This document shows, piece by piece, positions 30,374 to 40,997 of a stretch of DNA of 64,000 nt. The translations under genes and the position numbers were made by a program. Source of the DNA: Phaeosaccion multiseriatum (lineage: Eukaryota > Ochrophyta, other classes); contig OZ218950.1 in NCBI GenBank assembly GCA_965112735.1, positions 5,642,001-5,706,000 of the forward strand. The letters run 5' to 3'. Numbering within the stretch: the first letter of the stretch is position 1; each line of letters begins with the position of its first letter. The notes below the pieces were generated by a model. It searched no databases. It was not told the DNA's origin and was given only the letters and a program-made list of their open reading frames with translations.

Positions 30374-33300
30374 TCATGTCCAAATCGTGAAGATGCTGGT
30401 GTTGGTGTTGGTGTTGGTGTTGGTGTTGGACGACAGTGTAGACGCCTTGCTCAAAACATCCCTCGCCTCACTCACCGTCAGGCTCGTGCCCCTCACTTGG
30501 GCAGGATCAAGAGCAGTAGTAGCAAGAGCTGCTACATCAGACTCCCCCCCCCCTCCTCCTCCTCCTCCTCCTCCTCCTCCTCCTCCTCCTCCTCCTCCTC
30601 CTCCTCCTCCTCCTCCTCCTCTTCCCTGTGAGGAGAGCCCATCCCAAGCGGCCTTGAGCTTCCCACTCCCCGACTGCCTCTTCTGACTGGTGTTGACTGT
30701 GACCCACCGCTTCCGCCCCGCTGCGAGGGCCTCCAGTTCAGAATCATAGTCTCGAGAGTCCGGTACCACTCTCCGCGCGCTGTTCCACGATCTTCCGCCA
30801 AGACTCCCTCGTCCTCCTCCTCCTCCTCCTCCTCCTCCTCCTCCTCCTCCTCCTCCTCCTCCTCCTCCTCCTCCTCCTCCTCCTCCTCCTCCTCCTCCTC
30901 CTCCTCCTCCTCCTCCTCCTCCTCCTCCTCCTCCTCCTCCTCCTCCTCCTCCTCCTCCTCCTCCTCCTCCTCCTCCTCCTCCTCCTCCTCCTCCTCCTCC
31001 TCCTCCTCCTCCTCCTCCTCCTCCTCCTCCTCCTCCTCCTCCTCCTCCTCCTCCTCCTCCTCCTCCTCCTCCTCCTCCTCCTCCTCCTCCTCCTCCTCCT
31101 CCTCCTCCTCCTCCTCCTCCTCCTCCTCCTCCTCCTCCTCCTCCTCCTCCTCCTCCTCCTCCTCCTCCTCCTCCTCCTCCTCCTCCTCCTCCTCCTCCTC
31201 CTCCTCCTCCTCCTTCTCCCCCTGCGTCGTCGTTTCCGCCGCTGCAACTCCTTTGCTCCCCTCTGCCACTCTCATCCCCCCCAAGCTGCACGCCCCCGTC
31301 GATCCCCGTTGCCTGGCTTGGTGTTGTGTGTGTGGGCTGACAGCCTGCATCGTCTATGCGACTTCGGCTGCGCTTTCTTCCTTCGCTTCCTGCTTTCTCT
31401 AGTGTTGTCTCTGCTGTCTTTACTGCTTCTTGTATCTGTTGAGGTGCAGTAAGAGGCTTTTGGAACTCGCTACGGACCGGGTTGAAAGTCTCGATGAGCT
31501 GCGGGGAGGGGAGAGAGGAGCAAGAGGGGGAGGAGGACAACAGAGAGGGAGCGAGAAAGAGGGACGTAGAGAGAGGGACGTAGAGAGAGGGAGGGAGAGA
31601 GGGAGGAGAGAGAGTCATGTCGAGCCGCAGAGGGAGAGGGAGAGCGTCGACAGTGTCAAGAGGGGCGGATGCGTATCTATCGGTATCTATCGGTATCTAT
31701 CGGGGAAGATCCGTCGCTTGCAGCTCACTATGAAGCCAAGTTCCCTCCCTCCTCCTCTTCTTCCCCATTGCGCCTTCCGCCCACTTCGTGTACTCAGCGC
31801 ACTCCGCCCACTCCGCCCGCCCCCCGCCTCCATCCAGCCCATTAGCATCTCGCTCTCCTCTCCTTTGCTCTCCTCTCCTTTGCTCTCCTCTCCTTTGCTC
31901 TCCTCTCCTCTGCTGTGCTCTGCTCTGCTCTGCTCTGCTCTTCTCTTCTCTCCCTCTTCTCTCCTCTCCTCCTCTCCCCTCTCTCCTCTCCTCCCTCCCC
32001 GTCCTCACTCACCTCCGCCAGCACCTTGAGCTTGATGGGCTTCCCCGCAAAGCCATCCATACCCACATCTTCGCAGTGCAATATGTCGGTGTCGTCGGTG
32101 TTGGCCGACATGCCAATCACCACCTGCCTCTCCCTCCGCCCTGTCAGCTCCTCAAACACTCTCAGCCGTCTGCAGCACTCCATCCCGTCCAAAACAGGCA
32201 TATGGAGATCGCAAAGGACAATAGAAAAGACTCTCTCCTGCATCATTTTGAGTCCCTCTGCGCCGTTCCTGCCGTGCGACGTGTCGAAGCCGAGCCGCTT
32301 TGCCGCCTTGCAGAGCAGAGTGGCCACCGTCCTAGGGTATGGTGGATTGGTGTGGGGTGAGAGAGAGGGATAGCAACAGCAGTAGCAACAGCAGTAGCAA
32401 CAGCAGTAGCATTGGCAACAGCAGCAGAAGCAGAAGCAGTAGCAGTAGCAGCAGCACCAGCACCAGCACAAGCAGTAGCAGCAGTAGCAGCAGCAGGGGG
32501 AGATGGTGGTCAAGAACACAGAAGAAAATCGGAAAGAAAAGAAAAAAAGGCTCTCTCCCCGAGGGGGGACGAGGAAGAAACCATGGTACACCCCGCATCA
32601 TCATCCCCTCGATTCCTAATAAGTCAATAAAAAAACACCCCCACATCCTCGAACATCCCCTCTCCGTCAGTGCAAGGGAGACACTACATGTACTTGAACC
32701 CGTCCGTCCATCTCTACATCTCTCCGCCCCTCCTCCACTGGCCTCCACTGCCCCTCCTCCACTGCCATCCACTGCCATCCACTGCCATCCACTGCCATCC
32801 ACTGGCCTCCACTGGCCTCCACTGCCCCTCCTCCACTGCCCCTCCTCCACTGCCCCTCCTCCACTGCCCCTCCTCCACTGCCATCCACTGCCATCCACTG
32901 CCATCCACTGGCCTCCACTGCCATCCACTGCCATCCACTGGCCTCCACTTCCATCCACTGCCATCCACTGCCATCCACTGCCATCCACTGCCATCCACTG
33001 CCCCTCCCAAAGACGTGCACCACTTTCGTTCTCGCTTATTGTCCAGGCGGGTCTTTCTAGCTCCTCCCCCGTCCCCTCCCCTCCCTCATGTTAGTACCTG
33101 GTGTCATCTATAACGAGGATACTTTTCTTGCCCGTGGCCTTGTGCCCATCCTTCTCCTTATCCTCACATCCCCCCTCCCCCCGCCGCTCCGAACCCCTCA
33201 TTCGCTCCTCCTTGCTGGCTGTCGGGGAGAGAGGAGGGAGAACGGCCGTTGGTCTTGGTCCGTTGGTTTGGGTGGTCTCCCATCCCTTGGCCTTGCCATT

Positions 33301-33559
33301 CTCCAAATCTTCCGCCACATTATCCTTGTCCTTGCCGGCACAACCACTTCCATCGCTCTCCTCCTTTGCATCCTTCGCATCCTTCGGACTCGTTGTCTTT
33401 GCTGCATTCGCCGATGAACGTCGCTCCAAAAAGCCTGATACGCCCCTGGGCTTGTTGTCGCTGCGGTTGTCAATATCGTACCGCCCCACGAAGCCTCTGC
33501 CTTGCTCTCCTCCTCCTGCTCCTCCTCTTGCTCCTCCTCCTGCTCCTCCTCCTGCTCCT

Positions 33560-33595
<36 letters not shown>

Positions 33596-36500
33596 CCTCC
33601 TCCTGCTCCTGCTCCTCCTCCTGTTCCTTCTCCTGCTGCTCCTCTTGCTGCTCCTCCTCCTTCTCCGCTGTTTCCTATGCTTCCTGTTCCACTACCCCCT
33701 ATGCTCCCTCCTCCTCCTTCTCCTCCTCCTGCTCCTCTTCCTCCTCCTCCTCCTCCTCCTCCTCCTCCTCCTCCTCCTCCTCCTCCTCCTCCTCCTCCTC
33801 CTCCTCCTCCTCCTCCTCCTCTGCCTCTTCCTCCTCCTCCTCCTCCTCCTCCTCCTCCTCCTCCTCCTCCTCCTCCTCCTCCTCCTCCTCCTCCTCCTCC
33901 CCTCCGCATTTCGTCTCTCTTTCTCTGCAGCCTCTGTTCCTCCTGTTCTATAAGCTCCTGCTTGTACATATTCGTCTCCGAATGCGGCACTAGCTCCACC
34001 TTCTCATACAGCCTGCCTCCCTCCTCCACAGCGCTGTCCATGCCATAGTCTGACCAATCGTCCTCCCTGCTACTCCTGGTGCTCCCCTCCTCTGCGCTCT
34101 CGCTGACCTCCTCTATGTCACCCCCTGCGTCCGACGAATCCCCTTCTGGCCCGGGCGCCAGGTACGGCAACCGAAAGTAGAAGATGGAACCCTTTCGTTC
34201 CATTAAAAAGTAAAAATCATGTTTTTGTTCGTCGGTAATTCAAGTTGATTGGACAGAACGGGAGCAAATCCAATCACACCACGACACACGTCAAGGAGAG
34301 AGGGAGGGAGGGAGGGAGGGAGAGAGGGAAAGAGAGGGAAAGAGACAGAGAGAGAGGGAGAGAGAGGGAGAGAGAGAAGAGAGCAGGTGTGGTTAGCAAG
34401 AGAGAGAGACAAGAGAGCAGGTGTGGTTAGCAAGGGAGAGAGAGAAGAGAGCAGGTGTGGCTAGCGTCTCTCCGCTTGCGCACATCACCCCCTCTCATCT
34501 TCTCGTCATCACTTTCGTGTGGATGTGCCGAGACACACCCACTTGCAAACACAGGCCCACAGGGCCACAGACAGAGAGCAGCAGGCAGGGAGCAGCAGGC
34601 AGGGAAGGAGAACAAGCCTGCTTGCTGCTACCTACCGGACTGTCCCTACCGACTGTCCGTAGTGATTGCCCCTACTGACCTGGGGTTGGTTGTCCAACAT
34701 TCCGCAGTCCCCGCCGAGCAACAAGGCCTTCTGCTTGACGCTGTAGAGGCCCAGGCCGGTGCCCTGCGTCTGATAATTCTGACACTGAGAGAAGGCTTTG
34801 AAGAGGCGATGCTGGTAGTTGGCAGGCACCCTGTCACGTGTATCATGTGTGTAAGGTGTAGTGAGGTTTGTGTTGTGAGGTGGAAAGTGGAAAGGTGGAA
34901 CATGTTCTCACCTACTAACTCAGTCACTGAGTCACTCAGTCACTGAGTCACTCAGTCACTTGCTCAATCACTCACGCACGCACACTCACCCACCCACCCA
35001 CTCACCCACCCACCTACCCATCCATCCACTCACCCACCCACCCACTCACCTACCCACCCACTCACCTACCCACCCACTCACCTACCCACCCACTCACCCC
35101 CCCACCCACTCACCCACCCACCCACCCACCCACCCACTCACCCTCCCACTCACCCACCCACTCACACACTCACCCACGCACTCACCGATCCACCCACCCA
35201 CCCACCCACTCACCCACCCACCCACCCACCCACCCACTCACACACTCACCCAATACCGGTGTCGATGACCGCATACCGCACAAACTTGCCCTTCGCCGTC
35301 TCCGTCAGCGCCACCTCGAACACCACTTCTCCCTCCTGTGTGTACTTGCACGCATTGGTACACAAATTGATGGCCATTTGCCACACCCACTCCCCATCCG
35401 TCAGCACCGATGGGCCCAGGCCTTCCTCCAAAACGTACCGGAAAGGCACACTCTTGCTGTAACCGTGCAAGACAGTGGCACACTTTTGCATCAAGTGGGG
35501 AATGGACATGGGGGATTGGTCCGGACGGAGACTTAGGCTCGTCTGGCCGTTGTGCAGCCTGCCCAGATCGATGGCCTGTACCACGGTGAGCGACATGAGC
35601 TCAATGGACACTTTTGCTTCTCTGATGAGACTCATTTGTTCTCTGGTGAGGTCGCCTCCTTTTCGCAGAAGGTCTAGAGCCATTCGAAAGGCCGCCAGAG
35701 GGCTGTGGACAGAGAGAGGGATAGAGAGAGGGCGGGGGGGAGGGGGGGGGAGGGAGAGATGAAGAATCAGCAACGAGCTTCTGCAGTGCGGCCGTTCCAC
35801 CCTTCTCTCATCCGTTGCCATCGCATAAATGGCAACACACACACATGTACTACAGAGGAGGAGGAGGAGGAGGAGGAGGAGGAGGAGGAGGAGGAGGAGG
35901 AGGAGGAGGAGGAGGAGGAGGGGGAGGAGGAGGAGGAGGAGGAGGAGGAGGAGGAGGAGGAGGAGGAGGAGGAGGAGGAGGAGGAGGAGGAGGAGGAGGA
36001 GGAGGAGGAGGAGGAGGAGGAGGAGGAGGAGGAGGAGGAGGAGGAGGAGGAGGAGGAGGAGGAGGAGGGGGAGGAGGAGGAGGAGGAGGTACTCACGTCT
36101 TGAGGTCGTGTGCGATGCCCGAGATGTACTCGTAACGTGCTTTGTCCTCGCTCTTGTCCTTCTCCATCTCCATTTTGAGATTCTCCTGATACTTGCGCAA
36201 GGTAACGTCCCTCGTCACAATGAGGAAGGTTAGACCCATGTTCAACTCTCTGCGGCACGTCACCACACTCTCTACGGTGAACTTGTGTGTGCTGCTGGTT
36301 TGCAGACGAAACTCAACATTGAAGCAAGCGAAGCCTCTACGCCCCCCCCCCCCATTCATGTTCCGCGCAGAGGCTCTGGCGACCTTCTCTGCCTTTTCCA
36401 GCACGAGGCGAACCATGGTGTGGTCGTCTTTGTGGACGATATCAAAGAAGCTCTTGCCCTAATAATTGGAATTGCAGAAACAAAACGAGGGAGGGGAGGG

Positions 36501-38268
36501 AGGGAGGGAGGGAGGGAGGGAGGGAGGGGGAGAAAGCAAGCAAAAGGAACAATCAATCAAGGGGCTTGAGGCAGCACAAGCTTGGTGTCCGACGCGGGAC
36601 TGACTTGCACAATCACGCACACACGCACGCACATACTCACTTCACGCAATCACTCACACAGTCACGCACCCGCGTACTCACTCACATGATTCACAGACTC
36701 ACTCACTCACTCACTCACTCATGCCCTCACTCACTCATGCGCGCACGCACTCACTCACTCACTCACTCACTCACTCACTCACTCACTCACTCACTCACTC
36801 ACTCACTCACTCACTCACTCACTCACTCACTCACTCACTCACTCACTCACTCACTCACTCACTCACTCACTCACTCACTCACTCACTCACTCACGCACTC
36901 ACTCACGCGCACACTCACTCACGCACTCACGCACCACAAGGTCTCTAACTCCGACGCCAAACTCCGTGCAGGCGGCGTTGACGGATTGGAATACGGGAGA
37001 GGCGGAGTCGAAGCTGTGAGTGCTGACCATCATGAGACTGCTGCTGTACAGGTCCTGATAGGGAAGGAAGGGGGTGAGTGAGAGAGTGAGTGAGTGATGG
37101 ATTGATGCCCATGCGGTGGAGCATGGGTATGATATCGACTTTCTTGCCAATGGTCCGAGACTTGTGAGAGGTGTGTGATGGAACGGAAGAGTGCCTGTCA
37201 TCGCCTGTCTATACCACTGCCGCCTGTGGTGCCGCTGCACTCAATGCCACTGTCACCAGCGTCCGGCGTATTCCGCTCTCACGCGGCCTTGGTGGTCGGG
37301 AGAGTCCCTTGACTTCACTCCGTTCCTCTTCATTGCCTGGTGAGAGTGGGTCCCTCACTGTTGTACATCCCTCTCCTTTCCCTGGTCGGGTGGGTGTAAC
37401 GTACCTCTTGCCGCTGCATCAGCTCCCTTGGGAGGCCTCTCGTGGTGAACTCCAGCTGAGCCAGTACGGCCGCAAGCTGGGGTCCCAACACCAGAAGGAA
37501 GCCGGTGACTGCCACCCCTGCTACCGAGCGGCATAGCTCTAGCACAAGACTGGCCGTCCACATCCCCGGTGCACAGCCGTGGTTGGCATGACAGAGCCCT
37601 CCGATGAACGCGAAGCATGCGCAACAGACTGCAATGATGAATGCAATGCAATATGATGATGTAACGCAAGCCCAAGGATGACCGAACGAGGGCGGGGGGC
37701 GAGGGGTTAGGCGAGGAGCGAGCTGCACCGATGTACTGCGTGCGCTCATCGGAGATGGCCTTGTCATTCGCCCTTCCCTCCTTGAGCTAATCTACGCCTG
37801 TACTACTCGCTACGGCGACAGCAAATGCGAGGCCCACCCACCCACGCACCCACCCTCCCCTTCGCCTCCTCTCCGCCTTTCTCTCTGCACTTCTTTCAGC
37901 ACGCTTTCCTCCCGTCCCAGCATTGCACACGTCGACGTCACTCACAGAAGAAGAGGGCGATGAGCGCACCAAAAGTAAAGAGCTTGAGCTCGATGTGCTT
38001 GGGTCGGGAGCTCAACGACTGCACCAGAGTGGCGAATCCCACAGACGTCCTTCGCATCGGCTCCACAAACTGGGCAAGGATTGATACCCAACGTAAGAGA
38101 GAAGGGGAGAGGAGGGTCCGTCATGTTTGCAAAGCAAGCAAAAGGATATATTCAACTCACCGTCACGTAGAAGATTGCCGGCATGACCCAGAAGATGATC
38201 GCTATAAGGCAGTGGGACAGTGAAAGCAATGGGTCCAGCCCAGAAACGCTCCTCTCTTCGTCAACCAT
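30374..38268 (-). CDS. Membrane-anchored hybrid histidine kinase with poly-Gly tail
   Basis: Ten exons keep frame throughout: 38268-38161, 38069-37946, 37628-37405, 37054-36935, 36458-36097, 35702-35250, 34830-34680, 34191-33098, 32331-32013 and 31498-30374, giving 1,359 residues. Hydrophobic helices in exons 1-3 (IAIIFWVMPAIFYVT; FTFGALIALFF; SVAGVAVTGFLLVLG) suggest membrane anchoring. A PAS domain follows (FFDIVHKDDH, residues about 195-300), then the H-box SGIAHDLKTPLAA formed by splicing exons 5 and 6, N-box INLCTNACKYT, G1 DTGIG, F-region HRLFKAF and G2 GTGLGLYSVK. A receiver domain starts ILVIDDT, is interrupted by an intron, and has the phospho-acceptor in VLCDLHMPVLDG and the Lys in GKPIKLK. 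A Gly-rich insert of several hundred residues separates kinase from receiver. The tail holds about 134 consecutive Gly. All catalytic motifs look intact. Confidence 0.92.
30546..30622 (-). repeat. (CCT)n encoding poly-Gly
   Basis: Codes for about 25 consecutive Gly near the C-terminus of the histidine kinase. Confidence 0.9.
30812..31214 (-). repeat. Uninterrupted 403-bp (TCC)n encoding poly-Gly
   Basis: No interruption is visible in about 134 units. The frame fixed by exons 9 and 10 reads GGA codons, so the product is poly-Gly; the other two frames would be poly-Glu and poly-Arg. Confidence 0.95.
32612..32631 (+). repeat. Dispersed 20-mer, second copy
   Basis: ATTCCTAATAAGTCAATAAA, 19 of 20 bases identical to 24221-24240, followed here by an A run; it lies in an intron of the minus-strand kinase. 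Confidence 0.7.
32735..33003 (-). repeat. Minisatellite of CATCCACTGC and relatives in kinase intron
   Basis: Ten- to fourteen-base units CATCCACTGC, CTCCACTGGC and CCCTCCTCCACTG alternate in blocks through the intron that splits the receiver domain. Confidence 0.9.
33735..33900 (-). repeat. (CCT)n encoding Gly-rich insert
   Basis: In exon 8 of the kinase; codes for more than 50 Gly with a few Arg between the ATPase and receiver domains. Confidence 0.9.
34975..35253 (-). repeat. (CACCCACC/CACT)n in kinase intron
   Basis: Imperfect CACCCACCCACT units that end within bases of the donor following the G1 box exon. Confidence 0.85.
35858..36090 (-). repeat. (GGA)n in kinase intron
   Basis: About 77 units with three interruptions, beginning five bases past the donor that follows the H-box exon on the minus strand. 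Confidence 0.9.
36695..36930 (-). repeat. (CACT)n in kinase intron
   Basis: Nearly pure CACT units from about 36700 to 36894, then variants up to the donor after exon 4. Confidence 0.9.
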
Positions 38269-38670
38269 TCTTTTTCTTAGAAGCCTCCTGTCCGCTCGAT
38301 CCCCGCTCAGTGCTTCCCTACACCTCTACGCCCCACTCTAATTGCATGACTTTCTGCGTACCAAGGTCATTGCCGGGCACGGAAGGGGGGTTATTTGCAA
38401 ATCGAAAGTCAGAGAGAAAGGGAAAGAAAGAGGGGAAGGGGGAAGGAAAGGAAGATGCAGAAGATGACAGTTACAACGACTAGCTTCAAGTGGTTGGATT
38501 GTTAAAGACCACTGTTACTTTTATCCTCCCCTCCCCTTTTCTATTCGCCTCTCCTTTCTCTGAGTGAGCTAGCACGTTATCACACATTAGCACGTATTAC
38601 ACCACTTGGGTCCTACTCAAAGTTTCTGACCTCACTCTCTGCACGATAGAAAAGTCGTTTGTCAGAAAGG
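38269..38670. promoter_or_regulatory. Divergent intergenic region, histidine kinase / NFU1
   Basis: About 400 bp separate the ATGs. A purine-rich tract (38405-38465) and an AT-rich block with two AGCACGT-type phrases (38568-38600) are visible. Specific sites cannot be assigned. Confidence 0.45.
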
Positions 38671-39896
38671 ATGAGGCGGCATGTAGGGGGTTGGTGCCAA
38701 AGAGCGAGGCAGCTCTCCGCCCTGCAAGCAGCGCCGCCCACCTTGTCCGCAGCGGCACATTTCTCAGCAGGGAGGTCTGAAGGAAGGGCGGCGGAGGTGT
38801 CTACAGCAGCAGCAGCAGCAGCAGCAGCAGCCAGGGCAGGAGCAGGGGCAGGAGTTGAGGTCGGACGTCGGAGAAGGGGATGGGGTGTCGGCAGCAGCAG
38901 CAGCGAAGGGGGGGCGGGTTGGCGAAGCCCGTGGGGACTAGTGGGGGGGAAGAGGTCGTTCTTCATCCAGACGTCCACCACGCCAAATCCTACGAGTCTC
39001 AAGTTCCACCCTGTGAGTGCTTCGCTTTCTTCCCGCTCCGCCATCCTGTTACTCGAGCAATCTGCGGCTGGGTCAGGAATGGGTGGTAGAATCAGGAGGG
39101 GGTGGGGTACCAATGTCCACTCTCTCGATATGGACGTGCGGATATGGCAAAGGCTTGATTGTTCGGGTGGTACATCGCATGTGTGCACGGCTTCTTCCCG
39201 TGACATCCCTACTCAGACCATCATCTTCTCACCTTCTCTCCTTCACCCCCACTCCCCCCTTCTCATGGCCTCCAACAGGGTAGAGAAGTTCTCCCGGAAT
39301 CCCACGGCACAGGAATGTTCTTCGTGAAGGGAGACAAGGACGCCAGCCAGTCACCCTTGGCGCACAAGCTGCTCGCCACGGAGGGCGTCCAGGGGGTCTT
39401 CCTCGGGAGAGAGTTCATCACTGTGACCAAGCAAGAGGGAGAGGATTGGGCCCTACTCAAACCCGGACTGTTTGGCGTCATCATGGACTTCTATGCCGAG
39501 GGTAAGCCGGTCGTACTCAACGAACCGGTCGTGTCCGACACTACTATCCTTGATGATGATGATGAAGTGGTGGCTATGATCAAGGAGCTGCTGGAGGAGC
39601 GCATCAGGCCCGCCGTGCAGGTGAGTGGGTAGTGGGTGGATGGGTGGGTGGGTGGTGGTGGGTAGTGGGTAGTGGGTGGGTGGGTGAGGGGATGGGTGGG
39701 TGGGTGGTGGTGGGTAGTGGGTAGTGGGTGGGTGGGTGAGGGGATGGGTGGGTGGGTGGTGGTGGGTAGTGGGTAGTGGGTGGGTGGGTGAGGGGATAGG
39801 TGGGTAGGTGAGGGGATGGGTGGGTGGGCATGTGCGTGACGGATGGATGAAAGGGAGGAATCGACGAAGGAACGTGTGTGTAGTTATGTGTGTGTG

Positions 39897-39935
<39 letters not shown>

Positions 39936-40997
39936 GTGTCTGTCTGCCTGCCTGTCTGTCTGTCTACCGCCTGGCCTCGCCTCCTGGCTGCTCTCCGAAA
40001 CACGATGCAGCGATGCGTGTATTGTTGTTGGGTTGAGCACAAAACGCACCGAAACCCTGTCCCTTCCCTTCCCTTCCCTTCCCTTCGCGACTTGTCCTTG
40101 CCGAAGCCATCAACCTCCTTACACATTCCTCGCTCACAAAACGCACCGAAACCCTTTCCCTTCCCTTCCCTTCCCTTCCCTTCCCTTCGCGACTTGTCCT
40201 TGCCGAAGCCATCAACCTCCTTACACATTCCTCGCTCACTCACTCATTCCTCCTTTCACTATTGTGTACACCATGCATGACCACCCATGGCCCGGTCTTC
40301 TCTTTCATCTCCCCATCCGCCGGCGCCACCCCCCTCACCCCCCCCCTCCTCCAGGAGGACGGCGGAGACTTGTTCTACAAGGGCTTTTCTCATGACACGG
40401 GTATTGTCAAGCTGCAAATGGCAGGGTCGTGTGTGGGCTGTCCGTCAAGCGGGGCCACGCTGAAGCACGGCGTGGAGAACATGCTCATGCACTATGTACC
40501 GGAGGTGAGGGGAGCGAGAGGAGAGGAGAGGGGAGAGGAGGGGAGGGGAGGGGAGGGGAGGAGAAGAGAGGAAGGAGGGGAGGGGAGGGGAGGAGAAGAG
40601 AGGGGAGGAGGGGAGGGGAGGGGAGGGGAGGAGAGGAGAGGAGAGGGGGGGGGGAGGGGACAGAGAGGAGAGTGGAGGGGAGAGGAGGGGAAGAGGGGAG
40701 AGAAGAGGGGAGGGGAGGAGAGGAGAGGAGGGGAGAGACAGAGGGGAGAGGCGAGAGAGGGAGGAGAAAAGGGGGGAGAGACGACAGAAACGAGTGGTGG
40801 GGGCGATGTGCACGCACAACAAGAGCTCACTCCCTGACTTCCTCACCTCTGCCCCTGTCTGCCCATATGCCTCTGTCTGCGTGCAGGTGACCGGGGTGGA
40901 GGAGGTTGTGGATGATCAGCTCATTGACCTCAACAAGAAAGAGGCCGACGCCCTCGAGGAGAAGCTACGCAAGGCAGGCATTCCCCACTCCGACTGA
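38671..40997 (+). CDS. NFU1: NFU1 iron-sulfur cluster scaffold/carrier, mitochondrial
   Basis: Four exons: 38671-39012, 39279-39620, 40355-40504 and 40887-40997, about 314 residues. The start is the first ATG and gives an Arg/Ala-rich presequence with an Ala run. The Nfu N-terminal domain starts [19 protein letters not shown], spliced to [15 protein letters not shown], and contains [16 protein letters not shown]. The NifU-like C-terminal domain has [20 protein letters not shown] with the CxxC pair that holds the shared [4Fe-4S] cluster. NFU1 passes clusters to lipoyl synthase and respiratory complexes. Intron 2 carries GGGT-type repeats and a tandem duplication of about 100 bp; intron 3 is (GGGGA)n. 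Confidence 0.95.
39621..39835 (+). repeat. GGGTGGGTGGTGGTGGGTAG-type repeat in NFU1 intron 2
   Basis: About three copies of a 60-bp higher-order unit made of GGGT and GTGGTGG, starting at the donor. G-quadruplex potential on the coding strand. Confidence 0.85.
40028..40238 (+). repeat. Tandem duplication of about 100 bp in NFU1 intron 2
   Basis: The stretch from AAAACGCACCGAAACCCT through CTTCCC units to ACACATTCCTCGCTCAC occurs twice head to tail, with a different CCCTT count in each copy. Confidence 0.85.
40505..40770 (+). repeat. (GGGGA/GAGGA)n in NFU1 intron 3
   Basis: Purine-only pentamer repeat that starts at the splice donor. Confidence 0.85.

Noticed and set aside
31697-32008. Basic Arg/Glu minus-strand frame next to the receiver exon
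   Set aside because: It is the read-through of the kinase exon into (GAGGA)n of the following intron.
35815-36233. Poly-Gly, poly-Arg or poly-Glu protein on the plus strand
   Set aside because: This is the (GGA)n inside a histidine kinase intron; the surrounding minus-strand exons form the H-box only if it is removed.
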